Assembly: GCA_027060825.1 (NCBI GenBank)
Contig: JALSWC010000221.1
Span: 1-34,393, forward strand
Reading direction: 5' to 3'
From: Sulfurimonas sp.
Lineage (GTDB): Bacteria; Campylobacterota; Campylobacteria; Campylobacterales; Sulfurimonadaceae
Length of the DNA: 34,393 nucleotides
Each line of letters opens with the position of its first letter. The first letter of the stretch is position 1. The notes under the pieces are model-generated. The model did no database searches, had not been told where the DNA came from, and worked only from the letters and a program-made list of their open reading frames with translations. Made by a program: the position numbers and the translations under genes. Below, piece by piece: positions 1-16,004 of the stretch.

Positions 1-416
1 TTTTCTGGTGCAATATTTCCTATCGTATTGTTTTGCTTCATCTTATAGTTTGCAATTGTATCGCCTCCTAAGAGTGGTCCATAAAGATTTGAAAAAATAA
101 GTGTATTTTCTTTTAAAAACTTTTGTGTGTCAGCATCAAGCTCTTTGTAGTTTAGATAATTATAAGCTACACCTTGATAGCGCTCAATAGCAGGCATAAG
201 AGGAGAATTGAATATATCGCAGATATAAGGCTCACATTCGCTAAATTTTTTAAAGCCAAAGAGTTTCTTTATTGCCTCTTCATCTTGTGAAAGTACAATG
301 TCATTATAAGTATGGAGTATTTCATCTCTAGCATGAAGTGCTCCAAATATATCTTTTTTAGTAGAATTTCCACCACTATTTTTTCCTTCAGATGGAGAAA
401 AGAGGATTTTTAACAT
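1..416 (-). CDS. yaaA: YaaA/DUF328 family peroxide-stress protein (5' part, runs off the left edge)
   Basis: I translated this gene by hand because the ORF track omits it. It starts at the ATG at 416-414, preceded by AAAGGA at good spacing, and stays open for 138 codons to the window edge. The product begins MLKILFSPSEGKNSGG. Later it has a YQGVAYNYL segment and a LIFSNLYGPLLGG segment, which align in order with the FKGDVYTGL and LSGLYGVLRPL signatures of E. coli YaaA. YaaA limits intracellular iron and DNA damage under peroxide stress. Roughly the N-terminal half is visible; the C-terminal half lies outside. It diverges from the tRNA cluster. Family assignment is from recalled motif similarity, not a search. 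Confidence 0.8.
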   Translation of the reverse strand, partial: MLKILFSPSEGKNSGGNSTKKDIFGALHARDEILHTYNDIVLSQDEEAIKKLFGFKKFSECEPYICDIFNSPLMPAIERYQGVAYNYLNYKELDADTQKFLKENTLIFSNLYGPLLGGDTIANYKMKQNNTIGNIAPE

Positions 417-442
417 ATATATCCTTTATAAAATCTAGGAGA

Positions 443-448
443 ATTATA
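443..448 (-). promoter_or_regulatory. Candidate -10 box for yaaA
   Basis: On the minus strand TATAAT occurs about 27 bases upstream of the yaaA ATG, giving a leader of about 20 nt that contains the ribosome binding site. No clear -35 box is visible. Confidence 0.4.
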
Positions 449-540
449 ACTACTTTATAGATAGAAAAGCCTTGATGCAGGCTTATAAAGCATTGAAAAT
501 GAGAAATTTGAAAGAAATTTCATATTTTTTCTAAAAACCC

Positions 541-569
541 TTGACATTGAATTTGTTTTGCACTATAAT
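541..569 (+). promoter_or_regulatory. Consensus sigma70 promoter of the tRNA-tuf cluster
   Basis: TTGACA (541-546) and TATAAT (564-569) are both exact consensus hexamers separated by exactly 17 bp. Transcription should start near 576, about ten bases before the first tRNA. It is the only promoter in the window with a perfect -35, which fits strong constitutive expression of tRNA and elongation-factor genes. Confidence 0.85.
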
Positions 570-586
570 TCTGGCTCAAATTCGAT

Positions 587-663
587 GCCGACATAGCTCA
601 GTTGGCTAGAGCAGCTGATTTGTAATCAGCAGGCCCGGGGTTCAAATCCTCGTGTCGGCACCA
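587..663 (+). tRNA. tRNA-Thr (anticodon TGT)
   Basis: The acceptor stem GCCGACA pairs with TGTCGGC, followed by discriminator A and an encoded CCA. The anticodon stem GCTGA/TCAGC closes the loop TTTGTAA, giving anticodon TGT, which reads ACA. The T arm contains GGTTCAAATCC. It is first in the Thr-Tyr-Gly-Thr set preceding tuf, the same order as E. coli thrU-tyrU-glyT-thrT-tufB. Confidence 0.97.
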
Positions 664-725
664 TTGAATTTTGAATATTAGAAACAGTGTTAGACCAGAA
701 AAGACATTTTTAAAATGTATCAAGT

Positions 726-810
726 GGTGGGATAGTCAAGTGGCCAACGACGGCAGACTGTAAATCTGCTCCCTATGGGTTCAGAGGTTCGACTCCTCTT
801 CCCACCACCA
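726..810 (+). tRNA. tRNA-Tyr (anticodon GTA)
   Basis: The acceptor stem GGTGGGA pairs with TCCCACC, then A and an encoded CCA. The anticodon loop CTGTAAA between GCAGA and TCTGC gives GTA. The 85-nt length reflects the long variable arm of a class II tRNA, as expected for bacterial tRNA-Tyr. Confidence 0.97.
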
Positions 811-820
811 CCAATGACAC

Positions 821-896
<76 letters not shown>

Positions 897-922
897 TTGA
901 ACAAAACTTCTGGAAGCTGAAG

Positions 923-928
923 TATAAT
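923..928 (+). promoter_or_regulatory. Possible internal -10 box in the tRNA-Gly/tRNA-Thr gap
   Basis: A TATAAT hexamer lies in the 153-bp gap between the third and fourth tRNA genes. This gap is much longer than the others in the cluster. No good -35 is seen. It might give separate transcription of tRNA-Thr(GGT) and tuf, or be chance in AT-rich DNA. Confidence 0.25.
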
Positions 929-1049
929 TTCTACTTACTTCATATAACTATAAGTATATTTTTAAATATTATTTATGGCATCTAATCACACTAATATTAT
1001 TGGTATAAAAAAAGAGTCATGCAATGATTTCTTATATTTGTTTTACTGT

Positions 1050-1124
<75 letters not shown>

Positions 1125-1174
1125 TAATAAACTATAATATAATAAATTTAAGAAATAATTGAATGATTTTTGGG

Positions 1175-1180
1175 TATAAT
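1175..1180 (+). promoter_or_regulatory. Candidate -10 box of tuf
   Basis: TATAAT lies about 36 bases before the tuf ATG and would start transcription near 1187. No convincing -35 is present. It could add to read-through from the upstream tRNA promoter. Confidence 0.5.
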
Positions 1181-1215
1181 TCCATTTCAATTCACAATTA
1201 AAGTCGGAGGACACT

Positions 1216-2415
1216 ATGGCAAAAGAAAAATTTGAACGTAATAAACCGCATGTTAACATTGGTACTATTGGACATGTTGACCACGGTAAAACTACACTAA
1301 CAGCAGCAATTACTGCAGTACTTGCAGTTAAAAATGATGCAAAATTTATGGATTACGATGCAATCGATAATGCTCCTGAAGAGAGAGAGCGTGGTATTAC
1401 TATCGCTACTTCACATGTTGAGTACGAAACTGATAAACGCCACTATGCACATGTTGACTGCCCAGGTCACGCGGATTATGTTAAGAACATGATTACTGGT
1501 GCTGCACAAATGGATGGTGCTATTCTTGTTGTTTCTGCAGCGGATGGCCCGATGCCACAAACTCGTGAGCATATTCTTCTTTCTAAGCAAGTAGGTGTTC
1601 CTTATATCGTTGTTTTCATGAACAAAGAAGATATGGTTGACGATGAAGAACTACTTGAACTAGTAGAGATGGAAATTCGTGAACTTTTAGATATGTATGA
1701 TTTCCCAGGTGATGACACTCCTATTACTGCAGGTTCTGCACTAAAAGCACTTGAAGAAGCTAAAACTGGTACTCTTGGTGAGTGGTCAGATAAAATTGTT
1801 GCACTTATGGATACTGTTGATGAGTGGATTCCTGAACCAGAGCGTGAAACTGATAAAGATTTCTTAATGCCAGTTGAAGATGTATTCTCAATTTCTGGGC
1901 GTGGTACTGTTGTAACAGGTCGTATTGAGCGTGGTACAGTTAAAATTGGTGATACAGTTGAAATCGTAGGTGTTAAAGATACTCAAACAACTACTGTAAC
2001 TGGTGTTGAAATGTTCCGTAAAGAGATGGATGAAGGTGTTGCAGGTGATAACTGTGGTGTTCTTATCCGTGGTATAGGTAAAGATGATGTTGAGCGTGGT
2101 CAAGTACTATGTAAACCAGGTTCAATTACTCCTCATACAACATTTACTGCAGAAATTTATGTTCTAAGTAAAGATGAAGGTGGTCGTCATACTCCATTCT
2201 TTAATGGTTACCGTCCACAATTCTATGTTCGTACAACAGATGTTACAGGTGCAATCACTTTACCAGAAGGTACTGAAATGGTTATGCCAGGTGACAATGT
2301 AAGTATTACTGCTGAATTAATTCATCCAATTGCAATGGAAAAAGGTACTAATTTTGCTATCCGTGAGGGTGGTAGAACTGTTGGTGCTGGTGTTGTTGCA
2401 GAGATCATTAAATAA
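1216..2415 (+). CDS. tuf: Translation elongation factor Tu
   Basis: The 399-residue product has the normal EF-Tu length. EF-Tu is the GTPase that delivers aminoacyl-tRNA to the ribosomal A site. The P-loop GHVDHGKT lies near residues 19-26, the G3 motif DCPGHADY near 81, and the G4 motif NKED near 136, followed by domains 2 and 3 with [12 protein letters not shown] and the C-terminal VAEIIK. The ATG has a strong GGAGG at 6-nt spacing. It follows the Thr-Tyr-Gly-Thr tRNA set, as tufB does in E. coli. No second tuf follows fusA in this window. Confidence 0.98.
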   Translation: MAKEKFERNKPHVNIGTIGHVDHGKTTLTAAITAVLAVKNDAKFMDYDAIDNAPEERERGITIATSHVEYETDKRHYAHVDCPGHADYVKNMITGAAQMDGAILVVSAADGPMPQTREHILLSKQVGVPYIVVFMNKEDMVDDEELLELVEMEIRELLDMYDFPGDDTPITAGSALKALEEAKTGTLGEWSDKIVALMDTVDEWIPEPERETDKDFLMPVEDVFSISGRGTVVTGRIERGTVKIGDTVEIVGVKDTQTTTVTGVEMFRKEMDEGVAGDNCGVLIRGIGKDDVERGQVLCKPGSITPHTTFTAEIYVLSKDEGGRHTPFFNGYRPQFYVRTTDVTGAITLPEGTEMVMPGDNVSITAELIHPIAMEKGTNFAIREGGRTVGAGVVAEIIK

Positions 2416-2437
2416 GTCGCTTTTGCGATTTATTTAA
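2408..2437 (+). terminator. Stem-loop overlapping the tuf stop codon (attenuator or processing site)
   Basis: TTAAATAAGTCGC pairs with GCGATTTATTTAA around a TTTT loop: 13 pairs including one G-T. The tuf stop codon lies inside the left arm. Only a weak TCTTTTAAAGG follows, so it is more likely a partial terminator, 3'-end stabiliser or cleavage site than a full stop before rpmG-secE-nusG. Confidence 0.55.
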
Positions 2438-2457
2438 TCTTTTAAAGGTTTTAAAAT

Positions 2458-2610
2458 ATGAGAGAAGCAATTCACTTAGGTTGTGAGAAATGTACAAGAC
2501 GAAATTATCACACAACTAAAAATAAAAAGACTCACACTGAGAAGTTTTCAGTACGAAAATACTGTAAATGGTGTAAAGAGCACACAAATCACAAAGAGAT
2601 GAAACTGTAA
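2458..2610 (+). CDS. rpmG: 50S ribosomal protein L33 (50 aa, not in the ORF track)
   Basis: I read this short gene from the ATG at 2458 to TAA at 2608-2610. The 50-residue product begins MREAIHLGCEKC and contains a second CKWC pair, so it is the four-cysteine, zinc-ribbon (C+) form of L33. The C-terminal half, rich in Lys and His, ends KEMKL. L33 is a small 50S protein near the E site. The order tuf-rpmG-tRNA(Trp)-secE-nusG is a common bacterial arrangement. It was missed by the track because of its size. Confidence 0.95.
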   Translation: MREAIHLGCEKCTRRNYHTTKNKKTHTEKFSVRKYCKWCKEHTNHKEMKL

Positions 2611-2629
2611 TAACAGTTTCTCTCCACTT

Positions 2630-2705
2630 AGGCGTATAGCTCCAATGGTAGAGCACCGGATTCCAAATCCGGGTGTTGGGAGTTCGAGTCTCTCTACGCC
2701 TGCCA
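2630..2705 (+). tRNA. tRNA-Trp (anticodon CCA)
   Basis: The acceptor stem AGGCGTA pairs with TACGCCT, then discriminator G and an encoded CCA. The anticodon loop TTCCAAA between CCGGA and TCCGG gives anticodon CCA. It is embedded between two protein genes, so it must be excised from a mixed mRNA/tRNA transcript unless it has its own promoter, which I do not see. Confidence 0.97.
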
Positions 2706-2776
2706 CTCATTTGTTATTAGTGAAGCAATTTTGCTTTATTTATAAGAAATGATATATTAATATATGGAAAAATTAG

Positions 2777-2956
2777 ATGGATTTAAGTAAACATATTCGT
2801 AATGCTAGATTGGAATTAAGCAAGGTAATCTTTCCAACGAAAGGTCAAGTAAAACAAGCTTATATTGCTGTAGTAATTGTTGTTTCTGCAGTAGCTGCAT
2901 TTTTAGCATTAGTTGATTTACTTATGTCGTCAATTATGTCAGTAATTTTAGGTTAA
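2777..2956 (+). CDS. secE: Preprotein translocase subunit SecE (59 aa, not in the ORF track)
   Basis: The ATG at 2777 opens a 59-codon gene ending at TAA 2954-2956. The product has an amphipathic N-terminal part (LSKVIFPTKGQVKQA) followed by one hydrophobic segment of about 25 residues. This is the minimal single-membrane-span SecE, which clamps the two halves of SecY in the inner-membrane translocon. Its position directly before nusG (10-nt gap, the nusG AAGGAG overlapping the secE stop) confirms the call. An earlier ATG at 2764 is out of frame and stops after eight codons. Confidence 0.95.
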   Translation: MDLSKHIRNARLELSKVIFPTKGQVKQAYIAVVIVVSAVAAFLALVDLLMSSIMSVILG

Positions 2957-2966
2957 GGAGTAAATA

Positions 2967-3494
2967 ATGGCACATCAATGGTACTCTATTCAAACCTATG
3001 GAAATGACAGAGTTGTAAGAGATACAATCTTTAATATGATTGAGGAATTTGGACTTCAAGATCATATTACAGATGTAATTGTTCCGACTGAAGATGTTAT
3101 TGAAGTAAAAGATGGGAAGAAAAAAGTAAGTGAGCGTTCTCTCTATTCTGGATATGTATTTGCAAGGATAGACTTAAATACGGAAATTCAACATCTGATT
3201 CAATCAGTTCCTAAAGTTTCTGGTTTTATTGGTGAGGGGAATGTCCCAACACCTTTAAGTGAACATGATATTAATGTAATACTTGATCGTGTAAATAATC
3301 GTGCGGCACCAAAACCAAAAGTATATTTTGATAATGGTGAAACAGTACGCATTATTGATGGACCATTTGCAAACTTTACTGCAACTGTAGATGAGTACGA
3401 TTTAGAACATGGTACTTTAAAACTTAATGTTTCGATTTTTGGAAGAGCAACACCTGTTGATATCTCTTATACCCAAGTCGAAAAAATAATTTAA
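2967..3494 (+). CDS. nusG: Transcription termination/antitermination factor NusG
   Basis: The 175-residue product matches the usual bacterial NusG length. The N-terminal NGN domain begins QWYSIQTYGND and includes LYSGYVFARID, which binds the RNA polymerase clamp. The C-terminal KOW domain (GETVRIIDGPFANFTATVDE) contacts Rho or ribosomal protein S10. NusG increases elongation rate and couples transcription to translation. It sits between secE and rplK, its standard place, with an AAGGAG ribosome binding site. Confidence 0.97.
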   Translation: MAHQWYSIQTYGNDRVVRDTIFNMIEEFGLQDHITDVIVPTEDVIEVKDGKKKVSERSLYSGYVFARIDLNTEIQHLIQSVPKVSGFIGEGNVPTPLSEHDINVILDRVNNRAAPKPKVYFDNGETVRIIDGPFANFTATVDEYDLEHGTLKLNVSIFGRATPVDISYTQVEKII

Positions 3495-3514
3495 ATTCAT
3501 AAAAAGGAAAGATA

Positions 3515-3940
3515 ATGGCAAAAAAAGTCATGGATTATATCAAGCTACAAATTGAAGCTGGTAAAGCAAACCCCGCTCCACCAGTTGGACCAGCACTAGG
3601 ACAACGCGGTGTTAATATCATGGAATTCTGTAAAGCGTTTAATGAAAAAACTAAAGATAAAATGGGATTTAAAGTTCCTGTTGTAATTACTGTTTATAAT
3701 GATAGAAGTTTTTCTTTTATTACGAAACAACCACCTGCATCTGCATTGTTAATGAAAGCGGCTGGACTTAAAAAAGGTACAGATAATCCTCTTAAAAACA
3801 AAGTTGGATCAATCACTCGTGCTCAATTAATGGAAGTTGTTGAAGCTAAAATTGAAGATTTGAATACTGATGATAAAGAGATGGCTGCTAATACTTTAGC
3901 TGGTTCTGCTCGTTCAATGGGTATAGAAATTAAAGAATAA
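3515..3940 (+). CDS. rplK: 50S ribosomal protein L11
   Basis: The 141 residues match L11. The N-terminal domain contains the conserved [23 protein letters not shown] and a PPAS segment. The C-terminal RNA-binding domain ends with [15 protein letters not shown]11 binds the GTPase-associated region of 23S rRNA, where EF-Tu, EF-G and release factors act. It begins 20 nt after nusG with AAGGAAAG as ribosome binding site, so it is cotranscribed with nusG. Confidence 0.98.
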   Translation: MAKKVMDYIKLQIEAGKANPAPPVGPALGQRGVNIMEFCKAFNEKTKDKMGFKVPVVITVYNDRSFSFITKQPPASALLMKAAGLKKGTDNPLKNKVGSITRAQLMEVVEAKIEDLNTDDKEMAANTLAGSARSMGIEIKE

Positions 3941-4005
3941 TTTTTAAAATCATCGACCACAGTGATTTAAAACTTTGTGGCAGAATTATTAATGGAGAAT
4001 TTGTA

Positions 4006-4698
4006 ATGAGCAAAAGATATAAACAATTATTAGAAAAAATTGATAATACTAAATCTTATGGAGTTGAAGAAGCTTCTGTAACTATAAAAGATTTAAAAAG
4101 TGCAAAATTTGACGAAACTGTTGAAATTGCTATGAATTTAAATGTAGATCCTCGTCACGCAGACCAAATGGTTCGTGGTGCTGTTGTTCTTCCTCATGGA
4201 ACTGGTAAAACAGTTCGTGTTGCCGTGTTTGCAAAAGGAGCTAAAGCTGATGAAGCAAAAGCTGCTGGTGCTGACATTGTTGGTACTGATGATTTAGTTG
4301 CACAAATCAAAGAAGGAATTTTTAACTTTGATGTTGTTGTTGCTGCACCTGATTGTATGGGACTTGTTGGACAAATTGGTCGTATTTTAGGACCAAAAGG
4401 TTTAATGCCTAACCCTAAAACTGGTACAGTTACACCAGATGTTGCTACTGCTGTTAACAATGTTAAAGGTGGTCAAGTTAACTTTAGAGTTGATAAAAAA
4501 GGTAACATTCACGCTGGTATTGGTAAAGTAAGTTTTGATGCAAAACAAATTGAAGAAAATTTAACTACTTTCTTAGTTGCTATTAATAAACAAAAACCAG
4601 CTTCTGCAAAAGGTCGTTACATTCAAAATGCTGCTCTTAGTTTAACTATGAGTCCTGCTGTTAAACTTGATGTAATTGCACTAGCAGACATTAAATAG
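4006..4698 (+). CDS. rplA: 50S ribosomal protein L1
   Basis: The 230-residue product has the L1 two-domain pattern, including [32 protein letters not shown], and the signature [19 protein letters not shown]1 forms the mobile stalk that guides E-site tRNA and in E. coli represses the L11-L1 mRNA. A 65-nt gap separates it from rplK and contains a possible CCACA/TGTGG hairpin. I cannot tell whether this is an L1 binding site. GGAG lies 10 nt before the start. Confidence 0.98.
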   Translation: MSKRYKQLLEKIDNTKSYGVEEASVTIKDLKSAKFDETVEIAMNLNVDPRHADQMVRGAVVLPHGTGKTVRVAVFAKGAKADEAKAAGADIVGTDDLVAQIKEGIFNFDVVVAAPDCMGLVGQIGRILGPKGLMPNPKTGTVTPDVATAVNNVKGGQVNFRVDKKGNIHAGIGKVSFDAKQIEENLTTFLVAINKQKPASAKGRYIQNAALSLTMSPAVKLDVIALADIK

Positions 4699-4805
4699 CC
4701 TTATACCCTTTTTGGGTAGGTTATTTTATATCTAAATCTTTATTTTGAAATAATTTTATTTTAAAGTAAAGATTTTCATACTTCTGGAAATCTGAATTAC
4801 TTGGA

Positions 4806-4868
4806 CTAAAGATAGATGGGGGTTTCTACCGTGTTGGTAGTAAGCTTAATCGGCCTTTCCCGCCCCTC
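4806..4868 (+). promoter_or_regulatory. L10-leader-like RNA element upstream of rplJ
   Basis: The 200-nt rplA-rplJ gap contains a GC-rich island unlike its AT-rich flanks. A CTACC/GGTAG hairpin with loop GTGTT is followed by AAGCTTAAT, and the whole is enclosed by GGGG pairing with CCCC at 4863-4866. A hairpin followed by CUUAAU within a longer stem is the arrangement I recall for L10(L12)4 autoregulatory leaders, where the L10 complex binds the mRNA and represses rplJ-rplL. Position supports the call; no covariance check was possible. Outside this element I see only a short TACCC/GGGTA hairpin just after rplA. Confidence 0.65.
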
Positions 4869-4898
4869 TTGAAGTTATGTCTGAGAAAGGAGAACTAT

Positions 4899-5384
4899 AT
4901 GTTAAAGTCAAAAAAAGCTGAAGTAATCGCTGACTTAACAACTGCATTTGCTGATACTACTGCTGTAGTGATCTGTGACTATAAAGGTCTTACAGTTAGC
5001 AAATTAGAGGTGTTAAGAAAAGCTGCTCGCGCGAAAGACACAAGTGTTCAGGTTGTAAAAAATACTTTAGCAACAATCGCATTAAACAATGCTGGTATGT
5101 CTGGTGTAGAAATCAAAGATACAAACATTTTTGTTTGGTCTGATGATGTCATCAGTGCTGCTAAAATTGCTGCTGATTTTGCTAAAGATAATGAACAATT
5201 TGTTATTAAAGCTGGTTATTTAGATAAAGAACCTGCAGACATAGCTAAAATTGAAGCGTTTGCTAAACTTCCTGGTCGTGAAGAACTTCTTGGTATGCTT
5301 GCTGCTACTTGGATGGCTCCAATCACAAATATGGCTGTTGGAATCGACGCACTTCGTCAAAAGAAAGAAGAAGAGGAAGCATAA
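4899..5384 (+). CDS. rplJ: 50S ribosomal protein L10
   Basis: The ORF track starts at a TTG (4869), but the likely start is the ATG at 4899, which has AAGGAG six nt upstream and gives the usual N-terminus MLKSKKAEVIADL (161 aa). L10 is the base of the ribosomal stalk and anchors L7/L12 dimers through its C-terminal helix. Visible L10 features include DYKGLTVSKLEVLRK and VVKNTLATIAL. It is followed 45 nt later by rplL and preceded by an L10-leader-like RNA. Confidence 0.96.
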   Translation: MLKSKKAEVIADLTTAFADTTAVVICDYKGLTVSKLEVLRKAARAKDTSVQVVKNTLATIALNNAGMSGVEIKDTNIFVWSDDVISAAKIAADFAKDNEQFVIKAGYLDKEPADIAKIEAFAKLPGREELLGMLAATWMAPITNMAVGIDALRQKKEEEEA

Positions 5385-5429
5385 GCTTCTTTAATTAAGA
5401 AAAAATATAAAAAACATAAGGAGTCTTAA

Positions 5430-5798
5430 ATGGCTGTAACTAAAGAAGACGTATTAGAATTTATTTCTGGTTTATCTGTTCTTGAGCTTTCTGAGCTTGT
5501 AAAAGAATTTGAAGAAAAATTTGGTGTATCTGCACAACCTGTTGCTGTAGCTGGTGGAGCTGTAGCTGGTGAAGCTGCTGCTGAGCAAACTGAATTCAAT
5601 GTTGTTTTAACTGATGTTGGTGCGAAAAAAATTGGTGTTATTAAAGCTGTTCGTGCGCTTACTGGTCTTGGACTTAAAGAAGCAAAAGAAGCATGTGAAT
5701 CACTTCCATCTACAATCAAAGAGGGCGTAGATAAAGACAGTGCTGAAGAAGCAAAAACTGCTTTAGAAGAAGCTGGTGCTGTTGTAGAAGTTAAATAA
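5430..5798 (+). CDS. rplL: 50S ribosomal protein L7/L12
   Basis: The 122-residue protein shows the three L7/L12 parts: an N-terminal dimerisation domain ([22 protein letters not shown]), an Ala/Gly/Val-rich hinge at about residues 38-53, and a C-terminal domain containing [23 protein letters not shown]. It recruits translational GTPases to the ribosome. The ribosome binding site is AAGGAG. A hairpin-rich gap separates it from rpoB. Confidence 0.98.
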   Translation: MAVTKEDVLEFISGLSVLELSELVKEFEEKFGVSAQPVAVAGGAVAGEAAAEQTEFNVVLTDVGAKKIGVIKAVRALTGLGLKEAKEACESLPSTIKEGVDKDSAEEAKTALEEAGAVVEVK

Positions 5799-5818
5799 GG
5801 ATTTTTTAAAACCCTTAT

Positions 5819-5842
5819 CATAGGAAAATTTATTTTCCTATG
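5819..5842 (+). terminator. Hairpin 1 between rplL and rpoB
   Basis: CATAGGAAAAT and ATTTTCCTATG form an inverted repeat with about ten stable pairs and a short T-rich loop, 21 nt after the rplL stop. No T tract follows, so a partial attenuator or processing signal is more likely than a full terminator. Confidence 0.5.
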
Positions 5843-5856
5843 TCTGCTTGCAAATT

Positions 5857-5899
5857 GGGCGCTTTAGCGAAGAGATTTATTCTTTTGGCTAAAGTGCCC
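5857..5899 (+). promoter_or_regulatory. Hairpin 2 between rplL and rpoB (attenuator/processing candidate)
   Basis: GGGCGCTTTAGC pairs with GCTAAAGTGCCC over 12 positions, with one G-T pair and a 19-nt loop. In E. coli the same gap holds an attenuator and an RNase III cleavage site that set the ratio of L7/L12 to RNA polymerase. The equivalent role here is inferred from position and structure only. Confidence 0.55.
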
Positions 5900-5955
5900 T
5901 TATGTCGTTTATAAGCACTATAAAAAAATCTCTTGATACACAAGAGTACTCAATC

Positions 5956-5975
5956 TATCTAGAGACGTCTAGATA
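5956..5975 (+). promoter_or_regulatory. Hairpin 3 upstream of rpoB
   Basis: TATCTAGA and TCTAGATA are perfect complements around the tetraloop GACG. A smaller CTCTTG/CAAGAG hairpin lies just upstream (5930-5946) and a CTAAA/TTTAG one just downstream. The elements together make a structured leader about 55 nt before the rpoB start. Confidence 0.45.
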
Positions 5976-6027
5976 CGATCTGCTAAATACTCAAGTTTAG
6001 CCTTAATTAACAAACTTATCGAGGTAG

Positions 6028-14695
<8,668 letters not shown>

Positions 14696-14712
14696 GGTTC
14701 TCTCTTTCTTAA

Positions 14713-14745
14713 AAGTACAGCTATCGTAGCTGTACTTCATTTTCT
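14713..14745 (+). terminator. Hairpin after rpoC (probable terminator)
   Basis: AAGTACAGCT pairs perfectly with AGCTGTACTT (one more A-T pair possible at the loop), followed by CATTTTCT. The stem is strong but the T tract short, so termination may be partial with read-through into rpsL-rpsG-fusA. Confidence 0.6.
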
Positions 14746-14797
14746 ACTCAAAAAATTTTACATTATTAATAAATTCTTAAAATAAGCTAACTTTAAA

Positions 14798-14846
14798 TAC
14801 AATTTCTGTATTATTCCGTGTCTATAACTCTCTTTTGATGAGAGTT
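14798..14846 (+). promoter_or_regulatory. Possible rpsL promoter and leader hairpin
   Basis: Within the 186-nt rpoC-rpsL gap, -10-like hexamers TACAAT (14798) and TATTAT (14809) are followed by a 7-bp hairpin AACTCTC/GAGAGTT (14826-14846) about 35 nt before the rpsL start. A separate promoter for the str-type genes is plausible but no -35 is visible. Confidence 0.3.
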
Positions 14847-14881
14847 AAATTCTACTGGAAAAATTAAGTAAAAGGAATTGT

Positions 14882-15256
14882 ATGCCTACAATCAATCAAT
14901 TGATTCGTAAAGAGCGTAAAAGAGTAGTGAAAAAATCAAAATCTGCTGCTTTAAATGCTTGCCCACAGCGTCGTGGTGTTTGTACTCGTGTTTACACAAC
15001 TACACCAAAAAAACCTAACTCGGCTTTAAGAAAAGTTGCAAAAGTTAGATTAACTTCTGGTTTTGAAGTTATTTCATATATCGGTGGTGAAGGTCATAAC
15101 CTTCAAGAACACTCTATTGTACTTGTTCGTGGGGGTAGAGTAAAAGATTTACCTGGTGTTAAGTACCATATTATCCGTGGTGCACTTGATACTGCTGGTG
15201 TTGCTAATCGTATGGTTGCTCGTTCTAAATATGGAACTAAAAAGCCTAAAAAATAG
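14882..15256 (+). CDS. rpsL: 30S ribosomal protein S12
   Basis: The 124 residues begin [13 protein letters not shown] and contain [29 protein letters not shown] and [13 protein letters not shown]. The two lysines whose mutation gives streptomycin resistance (in PKKPNS and VKDLPG) are wild type. S12 sits at the decoding centre and monitors codon-anticodon pairing. AAAAGGAA lies just upstream. The rpsL-rpsG-fusA order is the conserved str operon. Confidence 0.98.
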   Translation: MPTINQLIRKERKRVVKKSKSAALNACPQRRGVCTRVYTTTPKKPNSALRKVAKVRLTSGFEVISYIGGEGHNLQEHSIVLVRGGRVKDLPGVKYHIIRGALDTAGVANRMVARSKYGTKKPKK

Positions 15257-15257
15257 T

Positions 15258-15320
15258 CCTTTTTAAAAGGTAATTACACACACTTACGCTTTAGCGACGG
15301 TGGTGTCGGCGTTTAACGCC
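15258..15320 (+). promoter_or_regulatory. Palindromic rpsL-rpsG intercistronic region
   Basis: Three short perfect palindromes occur in succession: CCTTTTTAAAAGG (15258-15270, just after the rpsL stop), CGCTTTAGCG (15287-15296) and GGCGTTTAACGCC (15308-15320). The last two flank a GC-rich stretch. In E. coli, S7 binds the S12-S7 intercistronic mRNA and represses the operon. A related role is possible, but I cannot recognise the E. coli site itself. Confidence 0.4.
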
Positions 15321-15400
15321 AGATATTCAATAGCTACACAGGCTGTATAGTCAGTTTGAGTAAATTTGAAGAATACAAATTGAAGAGAAGGAAATTCTAA

Positions 15401-15868
<468 letters not shown>

Positions 15869-15927
15869 TCAAAAAGTAATAAACTTGAGTTATACTAGCC
15901 GTAATTGGCTGGTTCTCAACCAAGAAA

Positions 15928-15970
15928 AACCTCTTTTTTAAGAATATAATATCTTTTTAAAAAAGAGGTT
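15928..15970 (+). terminator. Long AT-rich stem-loop between rpsG and fusA
   Basis: AACCTCTTTTTT pairs with AAAAAAGAGGTT over 12 positions, extendable by two or more pairs, around an AT-rich loop containing ATATAATAT. It could be an attenuator or a protective or processing stem. The embedded TATAAT could alternatively be a -10 box for fusA. Confidence 0.45.
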
Positions 15971-16004
15971 TAACTCTATAACTACATAAAAGGGCATTGA
16001 AAAG

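Noticed and set aside
467-484. AAGCCT/AGGCTT hairpin between yaaA and the tRNA promoter
   Set aside because: Only six pairs and no T tract or gene end on either strand to terminate; probably chance in the intergenic DNA.
1888-2103. Minus-strand ORF of 71 aa inside tuf
   Set aside because: Thr/Asn/Cys-rich shadow of a strongly coding frame, no ribosome binding site or family resemblance. The same holds for the other antisense ORFs within rpoB, rpoC, rplA, rplL and fusA.
2516-2710. Minus-strand 64-aa ORF across rpmG and tRNA-Trp
   Set aside because: It is antisense to a complete L33 gene and a complete tRNA, whose structures are beyond doubt. Contig-derived ORFs like this are a common annotation artefact over tRNA genes.
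2723-2736. AAGCAATTTTGCTT as a terminator after tRNA-Trp
   Set aside because: The stem has five stable pairs of mixed composition and a weak T tract, and secE-nusG must be transcribed from upstream, so I did not list it as a terminator.
4869-4898. Upstream TTG start for rplJ in the ORF track
   Set aside because: The added residues MKLCLRKENY overlap the ribosome binding site AAGGAG of the ATG at 4899 and do not occur in L10 proteins.
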